64,000 nucleotides of DNA, from positions 124,001 through 188,000 of the forward strand of contig NZ_KQ465109.1 in assembly GCF_001308875.1 (NCBI RefSeq), read 5' to 3'. Below, piece by piece: positions 25,456 to 35,157 of this stretch. The stretch comes from Lysinibacillus sp. ZYM-1 (GTDB taxonomy: Bacteria; Bacillota; Bacilli; Bacillales_A; Planococcaceae). The position numbers were made by a program, and so were the translations under genes. Every line of letters starts with the position of its first letter. The first letter of the stretch is position 1. Under the pieces are notes generated by a model. The model saw nothing but the letters and a program-made list of their open reading frames with translations. It did no database searches and was not told the DNA's origin.

Positions 25456-25646
25456 ACGGACCTGCACTATCCTTTACATGATGCGCAATTTTTTCCGTAA
25501 ACTGACCCAAATTCCACCCTACTGTATTCCAAGAACATCTGCCTTTATTTCTTGGATTCAGTTTCAATTTTATTTAGCCGGTGATTGACGGGCGCTAATT
25601 CTTCTCTTAATACGGAACGTAACAATTGTTGTAAGTCTTGTTCCAA
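25456..25646 (-). pseudogene. Decayed small coiled-coil gene
   Basis: A TTG start at 25646 with a strong site (GGAGGGG) opens a coiled-coil sequence (LEQDLQQLLRSVLREELAP...NKIETESKK) that stops after 33 codons. The same heptad character resumes in another frame (IQEIKADVLGIQ) and again in the third frame (WNLGQFTEKIAHHVKD). At least two frameshifts therefore break a small coiled-coil gene. No intact relative is visible here. Confidence 0.4.
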
Positions 25647-25718
25647 CTACTCCCCTCCTATCCGTTAAATTTTGTCTTTTAAATAACATACTTTATTTCT
25701 TTAATTGCTTGATTGAAT

Positions 25719-25748
25719 CAAAAAAAGAAGCCTATATTTTTGGCTTCT
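25719..25748 (-). terminator. Terminator of the murein-peptide operon
   Basis: AGAAGCC/GGCTTCT stem overlapping the ykfC-like stop codon, followed on the minus strand by seven T. Confidence 0.85.
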
Positions 25749-26562
25749 CCTGAAATAAACTACCTACTTCTGATAGGGTTGTGGCTAAATCATGTCGATA
25801 GAGTGGGTGCTGTTTATCTAAGCTATTGATCGTCACTTCATTACCGCCGAGCGATGAATGGACATAAAGGTTATCACCCATATATAAAGCAATATGACCT
25901 GGAAAATAAAGCAAATCACCCTTTTGCCTATCTTCTCGCTCTATTTTAGCAATGGGGAAACCCTCCACCATTCTGGCATCTCGAAAAATAGCAACTCCAT
26001 TTAACATATAGGCCATGGAACATAAACCAGAGCAATCGATTCCTAATGGTGATTTGCCACCCCAACGATAAGGTGCAGCTAGATAGCTTAACGCTGTTTG
26101 GACAACGTTTTCTCGAAAAGACTGCTCGGTTACTTGATTTTGTGAAATTTTCTCCTGTAGCCACTTTGTACGAACATAGCCAATTTTTCCTGACACTAAT
26201 TGTACTGCCGACCAATCTGCAGGCAAGTCCTCTTGCAAAACTACACATATACTAGAACCTTTCACAAGTGTCACTAGCTTAGTGCTTTGTATACGTGGTT
26301 GCTGTAAAACATCCCCAAAGCTTTGAATAATAACATGTTGTGCCGTCCTTTGCCATGTAGTTGCAGACGCTTCATTCAATAGCAAGTCGCCCTTCTGACA
26401 ATATCCTTTATAACGATAGTTCGTTTGGACATATACCCAATCCTCATTACAGTCTGTCATAATATCTACTGTCATGCCATAAAAGACTTCGTCTATACAT
26501 TCAGAAGTTTGATCAGGCATGGCATGTAAATTAGCAATCATCGCTGTAACGATAGACTTCAT
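25732..26562 (-). CDS. ykfC: NlpC/P60 gamma-D-Glu-diamino-acid endopeptidase (YkfC-like)
   Basis: A 276-residue peptidase with two bacterial SH3-like domains (about 1-65 and 70-140) and a C-terminal NlpC/P60 domain. The catalytic Cys is in GIDCSGLCSM (about 182) and the His in FPGHIALYMG. No signal peptide, so it works in the cytoplasm on imported muropeptides, cutting the gamma-D-Glu-diaminoacid bond. This matches B. subtilis YkfC and B. cereus relatives. It is the last gene of the recycling operon and overlaps the preceding gene's stop by 4 nt. Confidence 0.85.
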   Translation of the reverse strand: MKSIVTAMIANLHAMPDQTSECIDEVFYGMTVDIMTDCNEDWVYVQTNYRYKGYCQKGDLLLNEASATTWQRTAQHVIIQSFGDVLQQPRIQSTKLVTLVKGSSICVVLQEDLPADWSAVQLVSGKIGYVRTKWLQEKISQNQVTEQSFRENVVQTALSYLAAPYRWGGKSPLGIDCSGLCSMAYMLNGVAIFRDARMVEGFPIAKIEREDRQKGDLLYFPGHIALYMGDNLYVHSSLGGNEVTINSLDKQHPLYRHDLATTLSEVGSLFQEKPKI

Positions 26563-27344
26563 AGCCGTCCCTCCTTCTGCTCCGTTAAATGCGCATAGAC
26601 AACTTTCGATAGACGACCAATTAGTTGGCGAGCCTGATTATTATCCGTTACGTTCGTCACGAATATACCAATGATATAATCGACTGCACTACTGTAAACG
26701 ATGCCTACATCATGATTGACTGTCTCAAGCCCTCCTGTTTTATGGGCTAGTTTTACATCATCCACGAGGTAACGCTTTAAGCCATCAGATACGCGCTGTC
26801 GACTTAAAATATCAATGGCAAGCTCGCTGTAAGGCGATGATACTAAGTCTTGTTGATAAATCCGTGTAAAAAGATGGGCCATATCGCGTGGAGACGTAAA
26901 ATTGTCTATTCCCTTTGCAAGGCGATCGACATCCATCATTTTTCGCTGTAGCAACGTTTCCTGCAAGCCAATTTGACGGAAATAGTCATTTAAATATTCC
27001 ATTCCTACTACATCGATTAAGACGTTTGTTGCTGTATTGTCACTCGTGATAATCATCCATACGAGTAGCTCATAAAAAGTGCTTTGTGTCAGACGTTGTT
27101 CACTTACCACACTATAATCCACCCAATCATCAGGTGAAATCGATAATGAAGAGTGAAGGGATAGGCTATGTTTTTCGATATACGCTAATACAGCTAGAAG
27201 GATAGGAACTTTTATTACGCTAGCACTAGAAAATGACTCCTCCATCTGATATCTATATAGGAATTGCTCGGTTTTTGGATTTTTTACAAATAGATGCACT
27301 TTGTAGGGAGTTTCTTGGATCATATCTTGTATCATTTTCTCCAT
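26559..27344 (-). CDS. Class-A beta-lactamase-like serine hydrolase
   Basis: A 261-residue serine hydrolase with the beta-lactamase class A layout: SxxK as SSASVIK (Ser about 38), SDN (ITSDNTATN) and KTG (LAHKTGGLE). No signal peptide is present, so it is unlikely to be a secreted antibiotic-resistance enzyme. Its place between LD-carboxypeptidase and YkfC-like genes suggests a cytoplasmic peptidase or amidase acting on cell-wall peptides (inference). Start is ATG with GGGTAGGTG upstream, 7 nt after the ldcA stop. Confidence 0.75.
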   Translation of the reverse strand: MEKMIQDMIQETPYKVHLFVKNPKTEQFLYRYQMEESFSSASVIKVPILLAVLAYIEKHSLSLHSSLSISPDDWVDYSVVSEQRLTQSTFYELLVWMIITSDNTATNVLIDVVGMEYLNDYFRQIGLQETLLQRKMMDVDRLAKGIDNFTSPRDMAHLFTRIYQQDLVSSPYSELAIDILSRQRVSDGLKRYLVDDVKLAHKTGGLETVNHDVGIVYSSAVDYIIGIFVTNVTDNNQARQLIGRLSKVVYAHLTEQKEGRL

Positions 27345-27351
27345 AGCACAC

Positions 27352-28284
27352 CTACCCAACAACACAAATGCGTTGATTGTCCGCATCCATTGTAATAGTT
27401 CTTCCTAAAGGCAATGACATCGTTGGCAAACAATGTCCACACGTGACCTGTGAAATAATAGGTTTATTCAAAGGTATTAGTATTTCCTGGAAAATAGTTT
27501 GTAGTGATAAGCTTTGCTCTGGTTTTTGTGGATTTTCAGGCCCGCAATTTGTCCATGCGCCCAATAAAATACCTGCTGCGTCGTCCAATTTTCCCGCTAG
27601 TTTTAATTGTGTTAACATCCGGTCAACTCGTTGTTCACTTTCATCAATATCTTCTAAAAATAGGATTTTATCTTTCGTGTCAATTTCATAGGATGTGCCA
27701 AGGGATGCCGTCACTAGTGTTAAATTACCCCCAATGAGTGGACCTGTTGCACTTCCAGCTGCAAGCATGGACATTGATTGATCTGCAGGGTTTTCCAAAT
27801 AATACGTCTCCTCCTCTGTCGCCATTATGTGCTGACGAAAGGATTGCCATGTATAGTCATCCATCTCTTGCCTGATAAATTCAGTTGATGGCATTGGTGT
27901 ATGGTACGTAACAAAGCCACAAAGTTGGTTCAAGGCTATATGTAAAGCAGTTACATCACTATAGCCTGCAAAGACTTTAGGATTCTCCTTAATTACCTCG
28001 AAATCTAATAGTGGTAAAATCTTTGTAGCCCCATAACCACCACGAATACAAAAAATGCCATCAATAGTTGGATCCTGAAACATTCGATGGACGTCCGCTG
28101 CCCGCTGATCGTCTGTGCCTGCTAAATAACCATGTCGCGCGTGACACGTCTCTCCTATGACCACCTTCAACCCTAACTTTTCGATACTGGCAATAGCCGG
28201 CTGCAATCTTTCGGATGGTGTAGCACCTGAAGCACTCATCAGCCCAATTGTGTCACCTTTTTTCAAAGTCTTTGGACGAATCAT
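27352..28284 (-). CDS. ldcA: LD-carboxypeptidase, peptidase family S66
   Basis: A 310-residue S66 peptidase that removes the terminal D-Ala from murein tetrapeptides. Ser nucleophile in AGYSDVTAL (about 115), Glu in LEDIDE and His in CGHCLP near the C-terminus form the expected triad. No signal peptide, consistent with cytoplasmic recycling, as for YkfA. Its ATG overlaps the end of the oppF-like gene. Confidence 0.85.
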   Translation of the reverse strand: MIRPKTLKKGDTIGLMSASGATPSERLQPAIASIEKLGLKVVIGETCHARHGYLAGTDDQRAADVHRMFQDPTIDGIFCIRGGYGATKILPLLDFEVIKENPKVFAGYSDVTALHIALNQLCGFVTYHTPMPSTEFIRQEMDDYTWQSFRQHIMATEEETYYLENPADQSMSMLAAGSATGPLIGGNLTLVTASLGTSYEIDTKDKILFLEDIDESEQRVDRMLTQLKLAGKLDDAAGILLGAWTNCGPENPQKPEQSLSLQTIFQEILIPLNKPIISQVTCGHCLPTMSLPLGRTITMDADNQRICVVG

Positions 28285-29234
28285 TCATTTACCTCCCGTT
28301 TCAATAAAGTGCGATAAATCGCTAGTTCTTCTTCATTAGCTAAAATAAAATGGCCATCCTCAATTTCCACAAATGAAGGAGGACTTTGATCATAATGATG
28401 TTGTGATGGATCATAAACCTCTACCACTTTCTCTCGCTCCTTGTAAGGATTTGGCTCGGGTACGGCAGATAACAGAGCTCTCGTATAGGGATGCAGCGGA
28501 TGCGTGAAAAGCTGTTCTGTTTCTGCCAGCTCGACGATTTTTCCTTTATAAATTACGGCCGTACGATCTGTGATAAAACGTACAATTGATAAATCATGGG
28601 CAATAAATAAAAAGGTTAGATGATTTTGCTGTTGAAGGTTTGCTAATAAATTCAACACTTGTGCCCGAATAGATACGTCTAATGCAGATATTGGCTCATC
28701 TGCAATAATAAACTCTGGTTCCATCACTAATGCACGGGCAATACCAATACGCTGTCGTTGTCCACCAGAAAACTCATGGGGAAATCGATTTGAAAACTCT
28801 GGAAGTAGACCCACGTTTAAAAGTGCATTGTGTACCTTTTCTTGACGTTCCGCCTCATCTTTATATTTTTTGGAAGGGTATAAGCCTTCCGAGATAATAT
28901 AATCAACCTTGGCACGTTCATTGAGTGACGCCATCGGGTCCTGAAAAATCATCTGGATTTTCTGGGTAATTTCTCTGTCCCAGTCTTTTGGGATTTTTCC
29001 ATGAATATTTTTACCATGATATAAAATTTGTCCTTCTGTGACCTCGTTGATGCGCATAATAGCTCTGCCAATCGTTGTTTTCCCTGATCCCGATTCGCCT
29101 ACTAAGCCAAATGTTTCACCTTTAAAAATATGAAAACTTACATGATCAATGGCGGTAAATTTATTTTTCCCTTTGCCAAAATCGACTGTTAAATTCTTCA
29201 CCTCTATTAACACTTCTTGTTCAGTCACTAGCAT
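28281..29234 (-). CDS. oppF: Peptide ABC transporter ATPase, OppF/DppE type
   Basis: ABC ATPase of 317 residues with Walker [10 protein letters not shown], signature [15 protein letters not shown], Walker [13 protein letters not shown], and the C-terminal oligopeptide-transporter extension ([19 protein letters not shown]). It lacks the four cysteines of iron-sulfur versions. The ATG behind AGGGGAGG is preferred to the longer frame. It works with the preceding OppD-type ATPase to drive peptide uptake. Confidence 0.85.
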   Translation of the reverse strand: MLVTEQEVLIEVKNLTVDFGKGKNKFTAIDHVSFHIFKGETFGLVGESGSGKTTIGRAIMRINEVTEGQILYHGKNIHGKIPKDWDREITQKIQMIFQDPMASLNERAKVDYIISEGLYPSKKYKDEAERQEKVHNALLNVGLLPEFSNRFPHEFSGGQRQRIGIARALVMEPEFIIADEPISALDVSIRAQVLNLLANLQQQNHLTFLFIAHDLSIVRFITDRTAVIYKGKIVELAETEQLFTHPLHPYTRALLSAVPEPNPYKEREKVVEVYDPSQHHYDQSPPSFVEIEDGHFILANEEELAIYRTLLKREVNE

Positions 29235-30273
29235 ACTGCCTCCCCTCTGCAAAAAAGGCTTGTAAAGCCGCAGGAGGCTCTACCTTTGGCGCGAGTGGAT
29301 CTAATAACCATGTTCGGGCATAATGCGTATCACTGACCTGAAAAAAAGGTGGACGCTCAAGAAAATCAATTTTGAGGGCATATTGATTGCGTGGTGCAAA
29401 GGCATCACCCTTTATTTCCTGAAAGAGATTTGGCGGCGTCCCCTTGATCGAATACAACTGTTCTCCCTTAGAGCCAAGCTGTGGCAGGGAGGAAATAAGT
29501 GCCCAAGTATAAGGATGCTTACTATTAAAGAAAATTTCATGGGTTTCTCCAACCTCGATCACATCACCCGCATACATCACTGCGATACGATCAGCCACCT
29601 TGGCGACCACACCTAAATCATGCGTAATATAGACGATGGTTAAGCCGTACTTGTGTTGAAGGTTTTTTAAGAGCTGTAAAATTTGCGCTTGAATTGTTAC
29701 ATCTAAAGCTGTTGTTGGTTCATCACATATTAAAATATTCGGCTTGCAGGCAATCGCAATCGCAATGACAATGCGCTGGCGCATACCTCCTGAAAATTCA
29801 TGCGGATATTGCTTATAGCGTTTTTTCACATCATGGATGCCTACATCTTTAAGTAATTTTAATGTTTCCTCATAGGCCTCCTTGCCCTTCAAGCCTTGAT
29901 GTAACACAACACATTCCTCAATTTGCTTGCCAATCGTTTTAAGCGGGTTTAAAGATGTCATCGGGTCCTGTGTCACCATTGCTATTTCCTTCCCTCGTAC
30001 ACGAAGCCATTCTTGTTCTGTCGTAAATTGCCCCAAATCCTGTGCTTGATAGATAATTCGACCTTGCTTAATGCTGCCGTTTTTATCAAGCAAGCCCATA
30101 ATGGATTTCATTAGTACAGATTTGCCCGAACCAGATTCACCAACAATGGCTAAGCTTTCTCCTTTATAAAGATCAAGAGAAATATCTCGAATTGCTGTTA
30201 ATACGCGACCACGTAATGTGAATTGAATGACCAAATTTTGGATAAATAGGATGCGTGGTTTTTTAGATGTCAC
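29221..30273 (-). CDS. oppD: Peptide ABC transporter ATPase, OppD/DppD type
   Basis: ABC ATPase with Walker A GESGSGKS, signature [14 protein letters not shown], Walker [13 protein letters not shown] and the oligopeptide extension ([16 protein letters not shown]). The start is set at GTG 9 nt behind AAGGAG; the longer frame would run back into oppC and has no ribosome site. Forms a heterodimer with the OppF-type protein. Confidence 0.8.
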   Translation of the reverse strand: MTSKKPRILFIQNLVIQFTLRGRVLTAIRDISLDLYKGESLAIVGESGSGKSVLMKSIMGLLDKNGSIKQGRIIYQAQDLGQFTTEQEWLRVRGKEIAMVTQDPMTSLNPLKTIGKQIEECVVLHQGLKGKEAYEETLKLLKDVGIHDVKKRYKQYPHEFSGGMRQRIVIAIAIACKPNILICDEPTTALDVTIQAQILQLLKNLQHKYGLTIVYITHDLGVVAKVADRIAVMYAGDVIEVGETHEIFFNSKHPYTWALISSLPQLGSKGEQLYSIKGTPPNLFQEIKGDAFAPRNQYALKIDFLERPPFFQVSDTHYARTWLLDPLAPKVEPPAALQAFFAEGRQYASD

Positions 30274-30286
30274 TGTTTTCATCTCC

Positions 30287-31261
30287 TTATACATGGTTTT
30301 TCGGATCTGCTGCATCTGCAAAGGAATTACCAATAATATAAAATGCAATGGTAATGACACTTAAAACAATACTTGGAAATATAAGCTGATAACGTAAGTC
30401 TGGCGACATCATGAGAACACGCCCTTCATTGATTAAATTACCTAAAGACGGCTCACTAATTGGCAAACCTAAGCCAATATACGTTAAAAATACTTCAGCC
30501 CCTATGGCAAAGGGAATAGCTAGACTCATGCGTAACATAATCACCGAAATTAAATAGGGTAATAGATTTTTAAAAATAATACGGTAATCAGGTGTTCCTA
30601 AACATTTAGAGGCTAAGTTGTATTCACGGTCCCGTAAAATAACAATTTGATTGCGAATAAATCTAGCCATTTCCACCCAACCCGTTATACACATGGCGAT
30701 AATAATCGTTGAAATACTTGGCCGTAAAATGTAAGACATTAAAATAAGCACAATCGTTGTTGGAATATTATCAACAACGTTATAGAGCTGTGTAATCGGC
30801 ACTTCTAATTTCCGCGAAAAGCCCCATAGCGTACCAATCGTAATCCCAACCACTGCTTCTACAAAGGCGACAACACAGCCAATAAATAGAGATGTCCTTG
30901 TCCCGGCCCAAATACGAGACCATAAATCCTGTCCAATGGAGTTCGTGCCGAACCAAAATTCAGCATTGGGGGCAATATTACGTGCCTGCATCCCTGTTTG
31001 CTCATCGAGGTAAATTTCCGTTGGGGACTTTTGCGCTGGCAAATAAGGCTGAAGGACGGTAAAGCTAACAATAATAAGCACGCCTACTAATAAAAAAACA
31101 GCCAGACGATTTTTCAAAAAAGATTGCCATGTGGAACGCCAATATGAGTAATGGGAATGCCCTGTTTCTTCCGCTTGTCGCGCATCGACTTCCGCGAATT
31201 CAAACAATGTTTCGCGTGACTTATTAGAAATATTATTAATTTCATCCGTATACATGCCCAT
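30287..31261 (-). CDS. oppC: Peptide ABC transporter permease, OppC/DppC type
   Basis: A 324-residue permease with an N-terminal cytoplasmic segment, a first helix at about 52-74 and five more after residue 120. The EAA loop reads ASKCLGTPDYRIIFKNLLPYL. An outer loop with FGTNSIGQDLWSRIWAGTRTSL is typical of OppC. Its ATG overlaps the oppB stop (TAATG), so translation is coupled. Confidence 0.85.
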   Translation of the reverse strand: MGMYTDEINNISNKSRETLFEFAEVDARQAEETGHSHYSYWRSTWQSFLKNRLAVFLLVGVLIIVSFTVLQPYLPAQKSPTEIYLDEQTGMQARNIAPNAEFWFGTNSIGQDLWSRIWAGTRTSLFIGCVVAFVEAVVGITIGTLWGFSRKLEVPITQLYNVVDNIPTTIVLILMSYILRPSISTIIIAMCITGWVEMARFIRNQIVILRDREYNLASKCLGTPDYRIIFKNLLPYLISVIMLRMSLAIPFAIGAEVFLTYIGLGLPISEPSLGNLINEGRVLMMSPDLRYQLIFPSIVLSVITIAFYIIGNSFADAADPKNHV

Positions 31262-32205
31262 TAACGTACTCCCCCTCCCTTGCCTAGTTTAATCCGTGGA
31301 TCAACAAGCGCCATGGCAATATCCCCTAAAATAAGCCCGATGATTCCAAGGGAAGAGAACACTAGCACTAAACCTTGGACGACTGTATTATCCTGTCGTT
31401 GAATCGCATCAACGAGTAAGCCACCCATCCCTGGAATCGAATACAAGGATTCGATATAAATGGAGCCTGTAATGGTAAACAGAATAGTGGCAGGTAAATA
31501 TTGTGCCATTGGAATAAAGGCATTTCGCAAAACATGCTTGAACATTAATGTTCGCTCCTTCACTCCCTTTGCCCTCGCTAGCTTAATATAGTCCTTGTTC
31601 AGTTCATCCACCATATAACGCCGCATCCACATCGCATAGGAGGCTGTTGGTGCCAACGCCATAGAAGTAAGAGGGAGAATCCATGTAATCGGCCTATACT
31701 CATCAAAGAGCATTGGTAATTGAAAGAGATCTGTAATATACATTTGTATCACTAAATAATAAACGGCCGCAGGTACAGCAACGACAAAGACAATATAGCC
31801 TGTCCCAAGCCGATCGAGCCAACGTCCTTTGCGATAAGCCATCATAATTCCTAGCGGGACACCAACAATTAGTGAAAGTGCAACGGCTCCCAAACCAAAG
31901 AGCAATGAATACGTAACTTTCCCCGCAATAATTGTTGTAACAGGGACATCCGTGCGATAGGTCACCGATTTTCCTAAATCTCCTTGAAACAAGTTCATGC
32001 AAAAGTTCCCTAGCTGGACAAGCAATGGCTCACGTAATCCTAGATTCGTTAAATAAATTTCTTGCTGAGCAGGTGACATCTTATCGGCTGCCGCACCTAA
32101 ATACCCTTCCTCTGGCATTAAGCGTAATAACGAAAAGACAATTGTAATGATAATAAAAAGGGTTAACACGGATTGTAAGAGTCGTTTTCCTATATATTGC
32201 AACAT
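31261..32205 (-). CDS. oppB: Peptide ABC transporter permease, OppB/DppB type
   Basis: A 314-residue permease with six membrane helices. N-terminal YIGKRLLQSVLTLFIIITIVF and EAA loop LARAKGVKERTLMFKHVLRNAFIP are diagnostic of OppB. It forms the membrane channel with OppC. It is separated from the binding-protein gene by a hairpin at 32234-32270. Confidence 0.85.
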   Translation of the reverse strand: MLQYIGKRLLQSVLTLFIIITIVFSLLRLMPEEGYLGAAADKMSPAQQEIYLTNLGLREPLLVQLGNFCMNLFQGDLGKSVTYRTDVPVTTIIAGKVTYSLLFGLGAVALSLIVGVPLGIMMAYRKGRWLDRLGTGYIVFVVAVPAAVYYLVIQMYITDLFQLPMLFDEYRPITWILPLTSMALAPTASYAMWMRRYMVDELNKDYIKLARAKGVKERTLMFKHVLRNAFIPMAQYLPATILFTITGSIYIESLYSIPGMGGLLVDAIQRQDNTVVQGLVLVFSSLGIIGLILGDIAMALVDPRIKLGKGGGVR

Positions 32206-32233
32206 CGCGCCATCCTCCTTTGTCCAAAAGACT

Positions 32234-32270
32234 AAAGGAGATGCCGACTGTTCTTTTCGGTATCTCCTTT
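32234..32270 (-). terminator. Intra-operon hairpin between oppA and oppB
   Basis: A 9-bp stem AAAGGAGAT/ATCTCCTTT with further pairing inside, but no T run. It may stabilise the binding-protein message or cause partial termination, so that more OppA than permease is made. Confidence 0.5.
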
Positions 32271-32288
32271 TTCATCTACGATCCCCTA

Positions 32289-34112
32289 CTACTTTTTAGC
32301 ATTTGCTAAAGCATCAGCGCGTTCTTGTTCCCACTGAGCAAGCGCTTTCTTAAATTCTTCATTACTCATTGGTTTTTCCAATACTTGCTGACCTTTAAAT
32401 TTCTCAGCAGTCACACCAAATGGCGAATATTGTGCCTCGAATGGATTTAATTTGGAAGCAACATAGCCGCTACCACCAACTGAATATGGAATTACAAAGG
32501 CTTCTTCAATTAAAAAGGCCTCTGCCTTTGCAAACAGCTCATAACGTTTCGCTGTATCAATCGTTACTTTTGCTTCATCCACAAGGTTTTGATAAGTTGT
32601 TTTCCCATTTGCCTCTGTATAGCCTTCAGCTAATTCAGGTTTATTATAGGTACCGTCCACTGTGAATGGATCTGTATACGTGGAGGGATCTGCATAATCA
32701 GGACCCCAGTTTGCTTCTAAAAGCGCAAACTTGCCAGGACGACGCACTTCGGATAAGAATCCTGTAGCTGGACCAGCCTCTACAATAATGTCGACATAAT
32801 CTGTCCCCAGTAATTTTTCAATTTGCTGCTCAACTACTTGGGAGCGATTTGCCCAGTCTGGACTGCCCGCGTTATAAGGTAATAGTACTTTTACAGGGAA
32901 AGTCGCTTTACCTGCTAATGCTGCTTTTGCTTTTTCTTTGTACGCAAGTGCTTGTTCTTTATTGAAGGAATCTTCATTGGAAATGGACGTAAGTGGCGTT
33001 AATTGTGTGTAATCTACCCCTTCAACATCTACAAAGTTTTTCGGAGTAATTGTATTGCTCAGCAAATCTGCTGGATTATAAGGCTCAACCGTTAACATTG
33101 CGGAAACACGATCGAGTGCATGGAATATGGATTTTCGGAAATCTTTATTGTTGACAGCAATTTTCCAGTTATCGGGTTCATATTCTGCGTCAAATTGTGG
33201 ATTGAAGTTGAGTGCATAGAAGTAGGTATAGAAGTTATTTTGTGTTTGTCGAACTTGAGATTTTTTCTTATCATCTTTAAACCATTCATCAATAATGGAA
33301 GTAGGAATACTTGCGGAATCAATTTCTCCACGTAAAAATAGTTCGGGTGCTACCGTCGCCGCTTCTTTATTATACTTATAGCGGATACGATCAATCAGTA
33401 CTTTGTCTTTATCCCAATACGTATCATTTTTTACAAGAACACGCTCATTTTGCGGCTCAAATTTATCTAAAATATAGGCACCGTTATAAAGGAAATTTTC
33501 ACGTGTTGTCCCAAAATCCTCCCCTTTTTCTGCAATGAACTTGCCGTTCACAGGAAAGAAGCAAACATAGTTCAACATAGAAAGAAAATAAGGTGTCGAT
33601 GCTTCTAAAGTATATTCTACTGTATGTTCATCCAACGCCTTTATGCCTACTTGCTTGAAATCTGTCATCTCACCGTTATAGAATGCTTCTCCATTTTTTA
33701 CAACTGTCGCAATCCAAGCTGTCGATGATTCATTTTTGGCATCAAGGACATAATGTAAACCATCCACGAAATCCTGTGCAACGACATCCGCATATTCCTT
33801 CCCTTCATGTGTCATCCATTTGACATCATCACGCAATTTGAAGGTCCATACAGTAGCATCATCATTTGAAGACCATTCTTTCGCTAATCCCGGCTGGACT
33901 ACCCCATATTTATTATACTCAATGAGGCCATCCACCATATTCGCTGCCACTGCAAATTCATTCGTTTCAGCCGTTTTTAAATAATTTAATGTTTTAATTT
34001 CGCCTGAATACACAACACGATATTCCGATGCTTTTTCACTCGATGATTCATCATTACAGGCTACACAAAACAATACGACCAGACATACGAAAAGCCACCA
34101 ATATTTTCTCAC
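32289..34112 (-). CDS. oppA: Peptide-binding lipoprotein, OppA/DppE family
   Basis: Extracellular solute-binding protein family 5, about 607 residues. A lipoprotein signal peptide ends in the lipobox FCVAC. The fold signatures follow (LAKEWSSNDDATVWTFKLRDDVKW, RKSIFHALDR, NWGPDYADPSTY). It delivers peptides, here probably murein tri/tetrapeptides, to OppBCDF. The GTG behind AGGGGG is the best start; an ATG six codons earlier has a weaker site. Confidence 0.85.
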   Translation of the reverse strand: MRKYWWLFVCLVVLFCVACNDESSSEKASEYRVVYSGEIKTLNYLKTAETNEFAVAANMVDGLIEYNKYGVVQPGLAKEWSSNDDATVWTFKLRDDVKWMTHEGKEYADVVAQDFVDGLHYVLDAKNESSTAWIATVVKNGEAFYNGEMTDFKQVGIKALDEHTVEYTLEASTPYFLSMLNYVCFFPVNGKFIAEKGEDFGTTRENFLYNGAYILDKFEPQNERVLVKNDTYWDKDKVLIDRIRYKYNKEAATVAPELFLRGEIDSASIPTSIIDEWFKDDKKKSQVRQTQNNFYTYFYALNFNPQFDAEYEPDNWKIAVNNKDFRKSIFHALDRVSAMLTVEPYNPADLLSNTITPKNFVDVEGVDYTQLTPLTSISNEDSFNKEQALAYKEKAKAALAGKATFPVKVLLPYNAGSPDWANRSQVVEQQIEKLLGTDYVDIIVEAGPATGFLSEVRRPGKFALLEANWGPDYADPSTYTDPFTVDGTYNKPELAEGYTEANGKTTYQNLVDEAKVTIDTAKRYELFAKAEAFLIEEAFVIPYSVGGSGYVASKLNPFEAQYSPFGVTAEKFKGQQVLEKPMSNEEFKKALAQWEQERADALANAKK

Positions 34113-34144
34113 AAGCATCCCCCTAGTCATCTTTTTATAATGAA

Positions 34145-34186
34145 AATCCTATTGGAAGGACTGATGAAATTGCCTTCAATAGGATT
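34145..34186 (-). terminator. Hairpin upstream of oppA, possible attenuator
   Basis: Stem of 9 plus 5 bp with one bulge (AATCCTATT-GAAGG / CCTTC-AATAGGATT), followed on the minus strand by TTTTCATTA. It lies between the dppA stop and oppA. A second smaller hairpin (AGGACA/TGTCCT, about 34258-34275) lies further upstream. Could trim the transcript between the two genes. Confidence 0.45.
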
Positions 34187-34362
34187 CTTCAAACATAAGC
34201 TAGGTCCGTCTAAATCGACCATCTCTCTTTATAGGCAATCCAAAAATGCTCATTCAATAGGACAACAGCGTGTCCTACTGCTTTTTGACTTTTGCTTTTG
34301 GGTGGAGTCTTCCGCTTTGGTCTTGCTTCCACTTTTCTCAATCGTATCTGAGGTCCTTATAG

Positions 34363-35157
34363 TCAAGTTAGAAATTGTAAAATACGTAATACTTCATAAA
34401 AATCATCTGTGATGAATTCGACAGTATTATGTGGTTTAAATATGGCATTTGGATAGAAAGAATTACGATAGGCACGTGTATGGTCACGATAAATGATTTC
34501 TGTCACAAAGCGGTTTGGTAATGTTACCTGTAAATTTTCACGCGGCACCTTCATAGAGGATTCAACCAGTCGTTTTGTTTCCATAAGCGCTAGCTTTGGA
34601 CTGACACTAATGGTCGCATTTCCAACACCTTCTTTTGTGGCAAAGGTCACAATATTTTCATTGACTGCCTGAATTTCTTCTGTCAATCCAACATCACCAC
34701 TGACAAATGAAACAGGAACGCCATGTAATGCTGCTGCATACGTATTGATTAAAAATTCACTCGCATACTCACCATTAATTTTGATATCTGCATACGTGCA
34801 AAGTGTATGGGCTAGCGGATTGCGCTCACTTCCCCCTTTACTGTGGTAGCCAATAAAAATAGCACGATCAAAACTTTGATCGAGACCTGCTACCATGCAC
34901 ATCGGATCGTATGTCCAGCCACGAATTACTTTACAATTGATTGGTAAATTAGAAATGTCTAGATTGCGAGCAGAATCGTGCGCATCCTTTAATAATATAT
35001 CTGTCGCACCTCCCGCTATCGCCCCTTCGATAGCAGCTTCTACTTCTCGTGTCATTTGTTGTTGAAAAAATTGATAGTCAGGTGCATTTAATTCCGTTTC
35101 ACTCCATGTAGTTGTACCAGTAATACCTTCTATATCGGCGCTAATATAAACTTTCAT
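34363..35157 (-). CDS. dppA: D-aminopeptidase DppA, peptidase family M55
   Basis: A 264-residue zinc D-aminopeptidase that releases D-Ala from D-Ala-containing peptides. The metal site starts at ISADIEGITG (Asp8, Glu10), with HDSARN and GYHSKGG further on. B. subtilis DppA is the first gene of the dpp operon and is released in stationary phase. Its ATG overlaps the end of the broken D-Ala-D-Ala dipeptidase gene. Confidence 0.9.
   Translation of the reverse strand: MKVYISADIEGITGTTTWSETELNAPDYQFFQQQMTREVEAAIEGAIAGGATDILLKDAHDSARNLDISNLPINCKVIRGWTYDPMCMVAGLDQSFDRAIFIGYHSKGGSERNPLAHTLCTYADIKINGEYASEFLINTYAAALHGVPVSFVSGDVGLTEEIQAVNENIVTFATKEGVGNATISVSPKLALMETKRLVESSMKVPRENLQVTLPNRFVTEIIYRDHTRAYRNSFYPNAIFKPHNTVEFITDDFYEVLRILQFLT

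Noticed and set aside
27377-28339. Several plus-strand frames opposite ldcA and the opp genes
   Set aside because: They are antisense shadows of well-supported genes, with no ribosome sites or family motifs.
34131-34362. T-box leader before oppA
   Set aside because: The antiterminator consensus and specifier-loop features were not found.
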